The position numbers and the translations under genes are program-made. From Poa pratensis (lineage: Eukaryota; Streptophyta; Magnoliopsida; Poales; Poaceae): DNA of 64,000 nucleotides. This document shows, piece after piece, positions 1-12,164 of this stretch. The notes beneath the pieces were generated by a model. The model saw only the letters and a program-made list of their open reading frames with translations, was not told where the DNA came from and did no database searches. The stretch spans positions 19,711,414 to 19,775,413 of the forward strand of contig CAMZMU010000123.1 in the NCBI GenBank assembly GCA_947311845.1, read 5' to 3'. Position 1 is the stretch's first letter. Each line of letters begins with the position of its first letter.

Positions 1-96
1 GGGGTGATGTCGGAGTCGAGTCCCCGAGTTAACCAAAAGGTCCCGTCCGAATTTATTCCAGCAAGCGCCACTAGAAGCCCCACGGTGGGCGCCAAC
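1..96 (-). mobile_element. Start of Gypsy internal domain with primer-binding site
   Basis: Read on the minus strand, this is the first stretch after the 5' LTR of a Ty3/Gypsy element that runs off the left edge. The primer-binding site lies at 78-94 (minus TGGCGCCCACCGTGGGG), a sequence common at this position in grass Gypsy elements, two bases inside the LTR end at 97. No coding sequence of the element is inside the window. Confidence 0.75.
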
Positions 97-972
97 TGTC
101 GTCGTATGGAACACATGCCTAGGGTAGGCTTATGTTTGGGCCGATGGACGCTAGAGGATTCGGGGAGGGATAGCGCACTGAAGAGCGCACACAGAAGAAC
201 AGATCAACACGGGATTTTACCTGCTTCGGGCTCTCGTGAGAGATAAAACCCCTACTGCAAGCATCTAGCCTATTCGGTGTATGCTCCTCTATATATGATC
301 TGTACAAACGCTCCTCGAGCTGTATGTCTGAGTATCTCTAAGTATAAGCAAGGCAGCACTGAGCTCTCATGGAGAAGAGAGCTAGGAGAGAGCAACGGGG
401 GGAAAATGAGCCCGCGGATGGCTGAGGAAGCTCTCCCCCTGGTGCTCTTTATATAGGAGAGCCCAGGGGACAAGGGGTGGCCCGACGGTCACTGTACAGT
501 CACTGTTCACGATTTGACTACTGGGTCTTGTCAACACTATTCATGCGTCATCGTTGTACTCTCCTCACATCAGTGGCACTGTAGCCATGCAGTCTGGTGT
601 CATCTTGTTGTCCACTTGCGCTTGTCTCCTGGAGATGACAGACGGAATCTGTACGTACCGAGGAAACGGAATGTAGCCTCGGTAACGATCCAGGGGTCCA
701 GCTCGTCATGTCGGCAGGAAGCAGCGTCGGGTGCTGTCTCGGTCGAAGGATGCCTCGGTCGAGCGCTGGAGTTGTTGGTCGAAGCGCCCGTCCCGTCGAG
801 GTAGTGCCTCGGTCTGCAGGAGCCTCGGTCGTGATCCAGGAGCTTCGTTCGCCCGACGCTGGCGCTTACCTCGGCCTGCTGGAGTCTCGATGGCCTGCTC
901 CAAGTCGCGGATGCGCTGCCCGCCCGAGATAGCGCCGCGCCACCTGTTCGGGATGGAACCGAGGCGAGCTGG
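97..972 (-). mobile_element. 3' part of a Gypsy 5' LTR, split by a nested element
   Basis: This is the downstream part (minus sense) of a Gypsy LTR whose other end is at 8032. The LTR end at 97 reads CA on the minus strand and abuts the primer-binding site. The LTR was interrupted by the element at 973-7681; the bases GCTGG at 968-972 and 7682-7686 are the target duplication. The two parts together make an LTR of roughly 1.2 kb. It contains repeated CTCGG/CCGAG words and no credible gene. Confidence 0.75.
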
Positions 973-2616
973 TGCTAAGCGCTAAGTTGACGAGGGAATA
1001 TCTCCCCGGCAACAGCACCAGAAACAATGCTTGTACGTCACACGTCAGTTGGGAACCCCAAGAGGAAGGTATGATGAGTGCAGCAGCAAGTTTTCCCTCA
1101 GTATGAAACCAAGGTTTAATCGAACCAGTAGGAAAACGAGGTTTGCTTCGAAGGTGTTGGTGAAGGAGTGTAGTGCGGCGCAACACCAGGGATTCCGGTG
1201 CCAACGTGGAACCTGCACAACACAATCAAATTACTTTGCCCCAACTTAACAGTGAGGTTGTCAATCTCACCGGCTTGCTGAAAACAAAGGGTTAAACGTA
1301 TCGAATGGAAATGATGTTTGTTTGCATAAAACAGTAGAGAACAATGATTGCAGTAGATTGTATTTCAGATGTAAAAGAATGGACCGGGGTCCACAGTTCA
1401 CTAGTGGTGTCTCTCCAATAAGATAACTAACATGCTGGGTAAACAAATTACAGCTGGGCAATTGACAATTGATAAGTGCATATAACATGCATGTGTGAGT
1501 TGTGGTGTCTACTATGAGATTCATTTGGGCATTACGACAAAGTACATAGACCGCTATCCAGCATGCATCTATGCCTAAATAGTCCACTTTCCGGTTAACA
1601 TCCGTACCCCTTCCAGTATTAAGTTGCAAGCAACAGACAATTGCATTAAGTAATGTGCGTAATGTAAACAATACATTCATCCTTGAATAAAGCATTGCTG
1701 TTTTACCCCTAGTGGCAACAACACATCTACAACCTTAGAACTTGCTGTCACTATCCCAGGTTAAATAGAGGTTGAACCCAACTATCATGCATAAATACCC
1801 CCTCTTGGAGTTACAAGTATTCACTTGGCCAAGGCTTCAACAAGTAACGGAGAGCATGCAAGATCACAAATGACATAGACATGATAATATAATATTCAGC
1901 TCCACATAGGTATCAATATAAGTCAGATCCCAGCAAACACAACATGTAGCATTACAATAAGATGATCTTGATCATGATAGGCAGCTCACAAGATCTAAAC
2001 ATGATGGCACAAGTGGAGAAGACAACCATCTAGCTACTGCTATGGACCCATAGTCCAAGGATGAACTACTCACGCATCACTCCGGAGGCGGGCATGGCGA
2101 TGTAGAGCCCTCCGGTGATGATTCCCCTCTCCGGCAGGGTGCCGGGAAGAGCTTCAGAACCCCCCGAGTTAGGGTTGACGACGGCGGCGGCAGCGAATAT
2201 GTTCTGGATGAAAGGCTCGGTGTTTTAGGGTTTTCACGTCTCGGGGAATAAATAGGCGAAGGGGCGATGTCGGCGGACCCCCGAGGGGCCCAAACCACAG
2301 GCGGCGCGGTGGGCCCCTGCCGCGCCAGTGTGGTTTGGCCACCTCGTGGCTCCTTCGTCTCTCCTTCGGACTCCGTGTACGTGCTGGAAAAATAGGGACT
2401 TGGCCTTTTGTTTCGTGCAATTCCGAGAATATTTCCAGAAGTAACTTTCTGAAACCAAAAACAGCAGAAAACAGGGAACTGGCACTGTGGCATCTTGTTA
2501 ATAGGTTAGTCCCAGAAAATGCATAAAAGTGATATGAAGTGTATATAAAACATGTAGCAAATGGTATAATATAAGCATGGAACAGCAGAAATTATGGATA
2601 CGTTGGAGACGTATCA
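973..2616 (-). repeat. 3' LTR of the nested Gypsy element
   Basis: About 1.64 kb, a direct repeat of 6102-7681 with small indels. It keeps about 60 bp near 1340-1410 that the other copy lacks. The adjoining internal bases at 2618-2632 form the polypurine tract on the minus strand. Confidence 0.9.
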
Positions 2617-5270
2617 AGCATCCCCAAGCTTAGTTCTACTCGTCCTCGAGTAGGTAAAACGATAACAACAAATAATTTCTGAGGAGACATGCTTTCACAC
2701 AATCTTGATCAATATATTGCAAGGCTCATGTCATGAATGAAGTGACTCAAAGCAATGATCTATAGTTTGCTAACAAATAGATAAAGAGTAAACAATGAAT
2801 CATATAAGCAAAAACTTTTCATGAATAGTACTTTCAAGACAAGCATCAAAAAGTTTTGCATAAGAGGTAACTCATAAAGCAATAGATTCAAAGTAAAAGG
2901 CATTGAAGCAACACAAAGGATGATTAAGTTTCAGCATTTGCTTTCAACTTGTAACATGTATATCTCATGGATAGTTGTCAACATAAAGCAATATAACAAG
3001 TGCAATAAGTAAATGTAAGAATCAATGCACACAAAGTTGACACAAGTGTTTGCTTCTAAGATAGAAAGGAGTAGGTAAACTGACTCAACATAAAGTAAAA
3101 GATAGGCCCTTCGCAGAGGGAAGCAGGGATTAAATCATGTGCTAGAGCTTTTTAAGTTTTCGAAAGCATATAGAGAGCACAAAATAAGTATTTGAGAGGT
3201 GTTTGTTGTTGTCAACGAATGGTAGTGGGCACTCTAACCCCCTTGTCAACCAGACTTTCAAGAGCGGCTCCCATGAAGGACGTTATCTCTACCAGCAAGG
3301 TAGATCATCCCTCTTCTCTTTTGTTTACACATGTATTTTAGTTTCTTTATAGATGACACTCCTCCCAACCTTTTGCTTACACAAGCCATGGCTAACCGAA
3401 TCCTCGGGTGCCTTCCAACATTCACATACCATGGAGGAGTGTCTATTTGCAAAATTAAGTTGCTTACTGATAAATCAGGGCAAAACATGTGAAGAGAATT
3501 ATTAATGAAAGTTGTAATTAATTGGGGCTGGGCACCCCGTTGCCAGCTCTTTTTGCAAATTATTGGATAAGCGGATGTATATGCCACTAGTCCATTGGTG
3601 AAAGTCTGTCAGAAGTAAATGACAAGATTGAAAGATAAAACACCACATACTTCCTCATGAGCTATAAAACATTGACACAAATAAGGAGTAATAAAGTTTT
3701 GAATAGTTTAAAGGTAGCACATGAAATATTTACTTGGAATGGCAGGAAATACCACATAGTAGGTAGGTATGGTGGACACAAATGGCATGGGTTTTGGCTC
3801 AAGTTTTGGATGCACGAGAAGCATTCCCTCTCAGTACAGAGTTTAGGCTAGCAAGGTTGTTTGAAGCAAACACAAGTATAAACCGGTACAGCAAGAATCA
3901 CATAAAAACATATTGCAAGTATTATAAGACTCTACACTGTCTTCCTTGTTGCTCAAACATTTTACCAGAAAATATCTAGACCTTAGAGAGAACAAATATG
4001 CATCCCAAGTCTCAACAAGCTCTACGGTAGTTCTCCACTACTAGGCTTTAACTACATGATGCAAGAGCTTAAACATGATCTACTTGAGAGCTCAAAACAA
4101 TTGCAAAGCATCAAATCAAACAAGACAATGATCTACAAGAATGCATATGTCTTTTCCAATACCAACTACTACATGTAGCATTTTCTTTCTTCCAAACAAA
4201 CACCAATCAATTTATTTAAACATAAACTCTCCAAATGATAATATAATGCAGCAAGAGAGTATTTATAAACAAGTGCTAACAGCTCGAAGAGATGCATGAA
4301 AAACAGGAGCTAAAAGCACTGCAGTAGCTAGTTAAGAATACTCAACAAATATAAGTGAAGAACATGAGTATTCACATGAAAAAGCGGAGCGTGTCTCTCT
4401 CCCACACAAGGATTGCTAGGATCCGAATTTATTCAAACAAAAACAAAAATAAAAACACACAGACGCTCCAAGTAAAGCGCATAAGATGTGAAAGAATTAA
4501 AATATAGTTTCACTAGAGATGACCTGATAAGTTTGTTGATGAAGAAGGGGATGCCTTGGGCATCCCCAAGCTTAGACGCTTGAGTCTCTCTGAATATGGT
4601 TGGGATGAACCACGGGGGCATCCCCAAGCTTAGGCTTTTCACTCTTCTTGATCACATAATATCACCCTTCTCGCTTGATCCTTGAAAACTTCCTTCACAC
4701 CAAACTCAAGACAGTTCTCATTAGAGGGTTAGTGCATAATCAAAAATTCTCATATTCTGTAATGATACAATCAATCCCAAAGCTTCTGGACATTAGCTAC
4801 AGCCACCAATGCTTTGTGGAGCAAAGAAATCCACACAAACACAGTAAAAGAGCGAATGCAAAACAAAAGGCAGAATCTGTCAAAAACAGAACAGTCTGGA
4901 ATGACGAATTTTTTCGAGGCACTTAAGTTGCTCAGATGGATCTGGCCTAAAATAATGAAAGTTGCGTACATATCTCAGGAATATGCGTGATTTTTTCAGA
5001 ATTTTTTGAATTTTCTACAGGGAGATAAGCTCAAATCCGTGACAGCTAAAAATCTGTCACTGCGCAGAAATCCAAATCTTGCATCAACTTTCAATATAGA
5101 ACTTTACTTGGCACAACATTGCGATAAAATAAAGATACAAAGGAGTTGCTACAGAAGTAACAAAACTCCTTGACTCAAAGAAAACAAAAATAACAGCAAA
5201 TAAAAACGATGGGTTGTCTCCCATAAGCGCTTTTCTTTAACGCCTTTCAGCTAGGCGCAGAAAGTGAAAA
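2617..5270 (-). mobile_element. Non-coding internal region of the Gypsy element
   Basis: AT-rich sequence without a credible coding frame. The 15-mer gcatccccaagctta, which forms the polypurine tract next to the 3' LTR at 2618-2632, recurs at 4560-4574 and 4618-4632. Confidence 0.6.
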
Positions 5271-5900
5271 TCAAGTGTTATCAAGAGAAGAAGCATCAAC
5301 GGAGAGTTTAGAAGTTTTCTCAACGATGCATTGCACTTTATCTATGTAAGTTTCAGAAACTCCCCTTTCATTACTTTTAGGTAAACTATCCTCATCAAAT
5401 AAATTTTCAGGCACAATCCAATTAAAGTTCTTTTCTAGTGCCTCATGCATTCCTGCAATCTTAAAAGGAATTGGTATTTTATTCTCTCCTTCATAACTAG
5501 TTTCTTTAGTGTACTTGGATCTTTCCTTCTCTAATTTTTCAAGTATATTGGCGATATCAATGTAATAACCAAGCATCCTATATCGCATAAAAACTTTTCT
5601 AGCTTCACTAGCTACATCTCCAAATTCTTTGAGAAGGGTTTCTAAAACAAAATCCTTCTTTTCCCCCTCTTCCATATCATGAAGTCTAAGAAACATATGC
5701 TGCATTATAGGGTTAAGGTTAACAAACCTAGCTTCAAGCATGTGGACTAAGGAGGCAGCAGCAATTTCATAATTAGGGGCAAGTTCTACCAAGGATCTAT
5801 CTTCAAAATCTTTCAGCTTGCTAACATGACTAAAAAATTCTTCAATGTTGTCTCTTCCAATGATAGACCCACTACCTACAGTATCTTTTAAATCAACTTG
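5271..5900 (-). pseudogene. Uncharacterised ORF in the Gypsy internal domain
   Basis: An open frame of about 210 codons follows the 5' LTR and ends in a stop at 5271. The product is rich in Glu, Lys and Leu and looks helical (for example the segment around EEFFSHVSKLKDFEDRSL). It has no zinc knuckle and no aspartic protease or reverse transcriptase motif. The frame stays open upstream into the primer-binding-site region, but I see no in-frame ATG near its N-terminus; the first clear methionine is well inside. It may be a gag-derived remnant or an element-specific protein. I do not recognise it as standard gag. Confidence 0.45.
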
Positions 5901-6101
5901 GGAGCAGCATGATAAAAATAAAAACAGGAAAATAAAAATGATGCAAGTAACTAATTTTTTGTGTTTTTGATAAAGAGAGCAAACAAGACTAAATAAAAAT
6001 AAACTAAGCAAGACAAATAACAAAGTAAAGAGATTGGGTGTGAGAGACTCCCCTTGCAGAAGCAATTCGGTTTTCCCCGGCAACGGCGCCAGAAAACGTG
6101 T

Positions 6102-7681
6102 TGCTAGCGCTAAGTTGACGAGGGAATATCTCCCCGGCAACAGCACCAGAAACAATGCTTGTACGTCACACGTCAGTTGGGAACCCCAAGAGGAAGGTAT
6201 GATGAGTGCAGCAGCAAGTTTTCCCTCAGTATGAAACCAAGGTTTAATCGAACCAGTAGGAAAACGAGGTTGCTTCGAAGGTGTTGGTGAAGGAGTGTAG
6301 TGCGGCGCAACACCAGGGATTCCGGTGCCAACGTGGAACCTGCACAACACAATCAAATTACTTTGCCCCAACTTAACAGTGAGGTTGTCAATCTCACCGG
6401 CTTGCTGAAAACAAAGGGTTAAACGTATCGAATGGAAGATGATGTTTGTTTCCATAAAACAGTGGTGTCTCTCCAATAAGATAACTAACATGCTGGGTAA
6501 ACAAATTACAGCTGGGCAATTGACAATTGATAAGTGCATATAACATGCATGTGTGAGTTGTGGTGTCTTCTATGAGATTCATTTGGGCATTACGACAAAG
6601 TACATAGACCGCTATCCAGCATGCATCTATGCCTAAATAGTCCACTTTCCGGCTAACATCCGTACCCCTTCCAGTATTAAGTTGCAAGCAACAGACAATT
6701 GCATTAAGTAATGTGCGTAATGTAAACAATACATTCATCCTTGAATAAAGCATTTCTGTTTTACCCCTAGTGGCAACAACACATCTACAACCTTAGAACT
6801 TGCTGTCACTATCCCAGGTTAAATAGAGGTTGAACCCAACTATCATGCATAAATACCCCCTCTTGGAGTCACAAGTATTCACTTGGCCAAGGCTTCAACA
6901 AGTAACGGAGAGCATGCAAGATCACAAATGACATAGACATGATAATATAATATTCAGCTCCACATAGGTATCAATATAAGTCAGATCCCAGCAAACACAA
7001 CATGTAGCATTACAATAAGATGATCTTGATCATGATAGGCAGCTCACAAGATCTAAACATGATGGCACAAGTGGAGAAGACAACCATCTAGCTACTGCTA
7101 TGGACCCATAGTCTAAGGATGAACTACTCACGCATCACTCCGGAGGCGGGCATGGCGATGTAGAGCCCTCCGGTGATGATTCCCCTCTCCGGCAGGGTGC
7201 CGGGAAGAGCTTCAGAACCCCCCGAGTTAGGGTTGATGACGGCGGCGGCAGCGAATATGTTCTGGATGAAAGGCTCGGTGTTTTAGGGTTTTCACGTCTC
7301 GGGGAATAAATAGTCGAAGGGGCGATGTCGGCGGACCCCCGAGGGGCCCAAACCACCAGGCGGCGCGGTGGGCCCCCCTGCCGCGCCAGCTTGTGGTTTG
7401 GCCACCTCGTGGCTCCCCTTCGTCTCTCCTTCGGACTCCGTGTACGTGTTGGAAAAATAGGGACTTGGCCTTTTGTTTCGTGCAATTCCGAGAATATTTC
7501 CAGAAGTAACTTTCTGAAACCAAAAACAGCAGAAAACAGGGAACTGGCACTGTGGCATCTTGTTAATAGGTTAGTCCCAGAAAATGCATAAAAGTGATAT
7601 GAAGTGTATATAAAACATGTAGCAAATGGTATAATATAAGCATGGAACAACAGAAATTATGGATACGTTGGAGACGTATCA
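6102..7681 (-). repeat. 5' LTR of the nested Gypsy element
   Basis: About 1.58 kb, a direct repeat of 973-2616. It is followed on the minus strand by the tRNA-Asp primer-binding site at 6075-6091. It has lost about 60 bp relative to the other LTR. Confidence 0.9.
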
Positions 7682-7686
7682 GCTGG

Positions 7687-8032
7687 CCCGTCTGAGACGA
7701 GGCCCAGCCGAGGCTCGGGATGATTCGACCCATCCGAGTTAACAAATCTCGGCCTGCCGAAGTAAACAGACCTCGGTCCAAACGAGATAGCAGGCCGGTC
7801 CAGCCGAGGCAAGCCACTCTCGGCCTGACTGGACCAACTCGGGCCGATCCGAGGCCAGCCAGTCTCGGCCCGTCCGAGACAAGCACCTCCCAGGACGGTT
7901 TTGGCTAAACCCGGCCCAGGCTGGCTTTCCTTCCTCTTTCTTTATCTTTTACTCATCAAATCCTATTCTTATCTCCTTTAACACCTCAATTAAACCATCA
8001 ACTCTGGGGTACCCGGGGTTACATCCCCGACA
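7687..8032 (-). mobile_element. 5' part of the split Gypsy LTR
   Basis: On the minus strand the LTR starts TGTCGGGGATGTAACCCC at 8032 and continues to the nested insertion, resuming at 972. Palindromic CTCGGCC/GGCCGAG words are frequent. The element's own target duplication cannot be checked because its other end lies outside the window. Confidence 0.75.
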
Positions 8033-8604
8033 CCGACATCGGCAACCTCTTCATCGCATTGGCTGACGTCCCTAACGGTTCTGCTCCCGTTGCTCCGTAT
8101 GTGATTCTGTCCTTTCTGTTCGAGATCATGCTACAATTTATGTTCTTAGCGTTTGCAGATTTGATCTATTTGTCAACTGTGCTAGTGCATCATTAGTTTG
8201 ATACTTGTTATTTCTTTCATGAACTGTTTCTTGTTTTCTGGGATTAAATCATATGCTATTTTTTTGAGCTTTAAGGCAGTCGTATCTGTCACCCGATAAG
8301 ATAGATAGAATGTTTATTTACATTGTCATTTGCCAAAGCAAAGAAAGGCTAAATTATATTCAACGCGTTGGGTCCAGACTTCGTGGGGAAGAAGAAACGA
8401 TTGACCATTTGCTTGTTTGCTTCCTGGTTTCTCATTTTGCTTGGTGGGTTATCAAGGTTGCTTAATTTGGGCTTGGATCACCCTCCTTTTAATTGTGTTG
8501 AGTATTCTAGGACGAGTCAGGCGAACACGCGCAAAATCAAACTATGTTGGCTAGGATATTTTTGGGGCTATGGCATGGTCGATTTGGACTAGTGGGAACG
8601 ATCT

Positions 8605-8645
<41 letters not shown>

Positions 8646-10174
8646 GAGATAACGATCTGGTTTTTTAACATAGGGCTCTCTCATTGCCGCTTCAAAGTTG
8701 TTACATATATGTTGCTTTACTCTCGTAGTGGATGGCGCTGGTTGCAGGTGCACCCGCGTGCGCTGCTTTTCCTATCCTTGTCCATTGCCAGGCTTAGGTT
8801 TTTTAGCTTTCTTCTCTCTTTTTTGAACTATAGCATTGCTGGGGTTTGCACCCGAGTTTGACTCTGCTGCATTCTACAAAAAAGGTCATCTGGCCTTTTA
8901 TATTAAAAAAGTGATGTGAAAATATATACATCCGAACTAATGACAGTAGATGTGAACAATATCCAAATTTAATTAGCATACACAAACATGGCTTTGGATT
9001 TGGAAGCACATGGAGTAGGTGTGGACCTATGTGTGTCAATTATCTACTTTAAAACAATGATTTTTGAAGTATAAATGCATTGCATTTATTTTCTCGCCGC
9101 CTCGAACTCTTGGGTGAGCTGGTTCGGTGCGTGTAGTTTAACATGACTATAGTTCCATTGCCTCTCTATTTTTGTGTTTCCCTTGCACTATGTGTTTCTA
9201 AACAAAATAAGAGACAGGAAATGAAAAGGACGAGCAAAGCAGTCCCCCTAGGGCCCAGGAAGGAGGCTACAGAAAGGCAAGTACTACAGCCCAAAATTTT
9301 CTTGCAACGGGCCCTTTCTCTGGGCCGAAAGTAGCCGTTTTTTTCTCACAGTCACACGCCGTTGGGATGCTTAAAAAAAAAGCACTGCCCCGTGCTGGTC
9401 ACTCCGCCGCTGTTCCGGCACGGCACACAGCACGCGCCATCAGCCTGGGTGGGCTTCGCCGTCGAGCACCGCAGAACTACTCGAACTCGAGTCCCGCAGG
9501 CCGCAGCCATGATGTTCAGCTGCTGCGTCTTCTCTGTGCGTTCGGCCGGTGACGGTGAGGCACCGACCTCGGAACCGTAGCCGCCGACGAGGCGCCGGAC
9601 TCTCTGTGACCCACCCGCCGGCACCGTGGCCGAAAACCGAAACCATGTGGCCGACTGGCCGGGGCAGCCATCCGGCCTTGCCATGATCGATGCATTGATG
9701 CGGGCACGGGATATGCAGCCAAGTGTCTGGACATGGATACTACTGCGGAAAAACTGGGCCAGCTGACAGCACGGGTCACCACTCAGTCACGACGTCCTTA
9801 ATCATCTGGAGCGCTGGACACGTCTGGTTTCGCCGCACGAAGCCATCTCCTTTCTTTCTGTCACGAGTGGTTTCAGTCCGAAATCACTCCGACGCTGACA
9901 GATCGTGGCCTTCTTTTCCGATAGATCGTGGCCTTTTATCTGCCAAGGCAGCGTGCGTGACGATGATTAGTATTGCCCACGAGTTTGATTTGCTTGTGAG
10001 TTTTTGTGACCGGCGCTGCGCTTGTGTGTTCCATTTCTTGATGTCGCCCTGTTTGTTTTTAGTAGTAGTCTCTTGGAACGTAGCTCTTTCTTGTGCGTGT
10101 TGGAGTACTTTGGATATCTCGTGCAATTAAGAGTTTGGAAAACATGGCAATTTACGGAAAGTAGCTTCCCTTGG
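8033..10174. other. Intergenic region without a recognised gene
   Basis: Mixed-composition sequence. The only clear structure is the poly(T) insertion at 8607-8650. Short open frames near 9350-9780 lie in GC-rich sequence and lack domain or homology signals. 8033-8092 reads like the end of an exon, but no partner exon is evident. Confidence 0.4.
8607..8650 (-). mobile_element. Extremely 5'-truncated retroposon: poly(A) plus seven bases
   Basis: 37 T residues followed by GCGAGAT are flanked by a perfect direct repeat aacgatctgg at 8597-8606 and 8651-8660. On the minus strand this reads ATCTCGC followed by poly(A), the same 3' terminus as the retroposon ending at 56266. The simplest reading is target-primed reverse transcription that stopped just after the poly(A) tail. 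Confidence 0.7.
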
Positions 10175-10177
10175 TAA

Positions 10178-11174
10178 GAGCGTCTCCACTCACGGTGTCA
10201 ATAGGTTTTCAAATGACTCTATTGGCTCCGGACGAAAAAAACGCACCCACTCGCGGCGTCAATAGCCCGATTTCGTCTGGCGCGACCCTATATTTCGTCC
10301 CGGATCGTCCAGCCCACACCCCCGTAGGGATCCGCTAGTATCCGCTTGGTCGCGCCGGTTGAAGCCAGGCACGACGCCACGCCGGATCTCGACAGGCGGG
10401 CCAACGCTGTTATTGAGACAGCGAAAACCCTATTCCCTCCACCTCCTTCTCTCTACACTACATTTCCACCCCCATCCCCGGCGTCATTCACCACCCCCAC
10501 ACCTCTCCCGTAGGACGCGCCGGCGCTCGTAGCTCGCCTGACACAGAAACGCGCCACCGACCCGCCCCTCGTCTTGCCTAGGCTTCCCACGCCGGCGCTC
10601 ACCGACTCACCGGGCACAGAGCTCCCGGCGACCTCGCGCGCCCGCCTTGCACGACAGGTGTTCGGCCGATTGCCTTATAGGTTTCAATTTTCAGAATTTT
10701 TGCCGACGCCGGCAATTGGGGGACTGATTGCTTCATTGTTTGATTCCAGTAGATGCATAGCGACGATGAGATGATGGCCGATGTTGATGACATGTTGCCG
10801 GCCGATTTAGTGATTTCTTCTCCATGCATATGGAGATCCGTGATGAAATTGTTCATCATCAACTTCAGCATGATATAGTCGATCATTTGTGTACGCGCCG
10901 GGATTGGCCGCGGCCACCACAGGCTAGTTGAACGTCAGTTTCATTGAATTGTATGATTTTTTTTAATTGTGAAACTTTATTTATGTGTTGAAAAATATGT
11001 AATAGACAAATAATTTGATTCGTATTTGCCAAAATATTTGAATTGGAACAAAAAAAACACTATTAGGGGTGCGACCGAAAAGAGACGACCCCCATAGACG
11101 ACAGCTCGCCCGGTAATAGTGTCCGTTCCACACTGCTACCAGATACTATTTAGACGTCGCGAGCGGAGACGATC
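10178..11174. mobile_element. Tourist-like (PIF/Harbinger) non-autonomous element
   Basis: A segment of about 1 kb is bounded by imperfect inverted termini: the left begins GAGCGTCTCCACTCACGGTGTC and the right, reverse-complemented, begins GATCGTCTCCGCTCGCGACGTC. The 3-bp duplication TAA (10175-10177 and 11175-11177) fits Tourist/PIF-Harbinger insertion. The terminal motif recurs internally near 10249. No transposase is visible. Confidence 0.65.
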
Positions 11175-11177
11175 TAA

Positions 11178-12067
11178 GTACTATCAGTAAACATGTATGG
11201 TACCCACTACTGCCTGCTTGTGTAAATCAGGCAACGCGCAGTGGTACTCGACAGTAGGCACGTGGCGCAGTTGCGAAGATTGCCCGTGCAGAAAATCCCA
11301 ATGCTTTGGAGGCAGAGCACTTTCACTGCATCTGCGAAGTGGCTGTGCATCACGAGGACGATTGGGGAAATGATCACTCGGCAGTACTACCTACCGCACC
11401 GACGTGAAAAATTACAAGCTAATCTAAGTACTCTCCCGTCAGGCTGTAAAAACAAAGAAACCATGCCTGTAATACCACGGATGTTCTTTTCCGTTAAATA
11501 ATCCTGTAATTATCGCTGCCGGCCTAGGCTTAAACTTGCGGCTTGCTAAGGTTTGAGTTGTGTACCCGATCGACCCCAGCAGACGTAATCAACTTAACAA
11601 TATGATAAGAAATTGATTGGGAGAGTATCAACTCGCGTCCACGATTCCACGGCCGATCAAGTAGGCCATTCCGCTCAGCTTGTTCGGCGTTGAAGATTCC
11701 AGGATCCATCCATATTCTAGCGCTACTACTCGACCACCTACCACCGTGTAGTTAAGCTCGAATAATGGCCTACGAAAGCGAGGTGGTAACCATGGTTGAA
11801 GAATCAACCCACATGAGCTAGCTTCGGGAGGTCGTCCTCTTGCGATCCATCAATTTCATCATCTGATAAAGAGGAGACTTCAGACTACATGGTTCCAACG
11901 CAAAGTGTTCAAGTCCTTGTCGCAAACTGACACAAGGCAAGGCCACCATGTGGGGCTGCCCGAGGACAGTGGATCGCGATGTAGCCCGGGGCTAGCTAAT
12001 TAGTCGTGTGGTATTTAACTCCTTTAAAAAGGAAGAACGGTACCGCGCTTGAAATAGCATGATCGTA
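11178..12067. other. Intergenic region
   Basis: No gene, RNA or clear repeat boundary is recognised here. The short open frame near 11241-11501 has no family features. Confidence 0.3.
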
Positions 12068-12162
12068 CTCCCTCCGATCAACCTCTACATAGGGATGTGG
12101 CTATTTCCACGTTATGTACTACTTAGACCATTTTTGTGACATCCTTTTCCGAACGGAGGGAG
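12068..12162. mobile_element. Stowaway MITE
   Basis: A 95-bp element with Stowaway termini: left CTCCCTCCGATC, right GAACGGAGGGAG, and a TA duplication at 12066-12067 and 12163-12164. Non-coding; mobilised in trans by Tc1/Mariner transposases. Confidence 0.85.
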
Positions 12163-12164
12163 TA

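Larger units (their letters stand above)
973..7681 (-). mobile_element. Complete, non-autonomous Gypsy LTR retrotransposon
   Basis: This 6.7-kb element lies on the minus strand and is flanked by a perfect 5-bp target duplication GCTGG (968-972 and 7682-7686). The 5' LTR is 6102-7681 and the 3' LTR is 973-2616; both start TGATACGTCTCC on the minus strand and end TAGCA. The primer-binding site at 6075-6091 (minus TGGCGCCGTTGCCGGGG) is complementary to the usual plant tRNA-Asp 3' end, which is typical of Athila-like Gypsy elements. The internal region is only about 3.5 kb and shows no protease, reverse transcriptase or integrase, so mobilisation would need enzymes from another element. The family resembles abundant Triticeae elements with the same LTR start, but I do not assign a name. 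Confidence 0.9.

Noticed and set aside
8033..8092. Exon-like coding stretch next to the Gypsy LTR
   Set aside because: It reads for about 20 codons and ends at a GT, but no partner exon or family match could be found; it may be part of an older repeat.
10599..10886. Minus-strand frame of 95 codons
   Set aside because: Located inside the Tourist-like element 10178-11174 and without family features.
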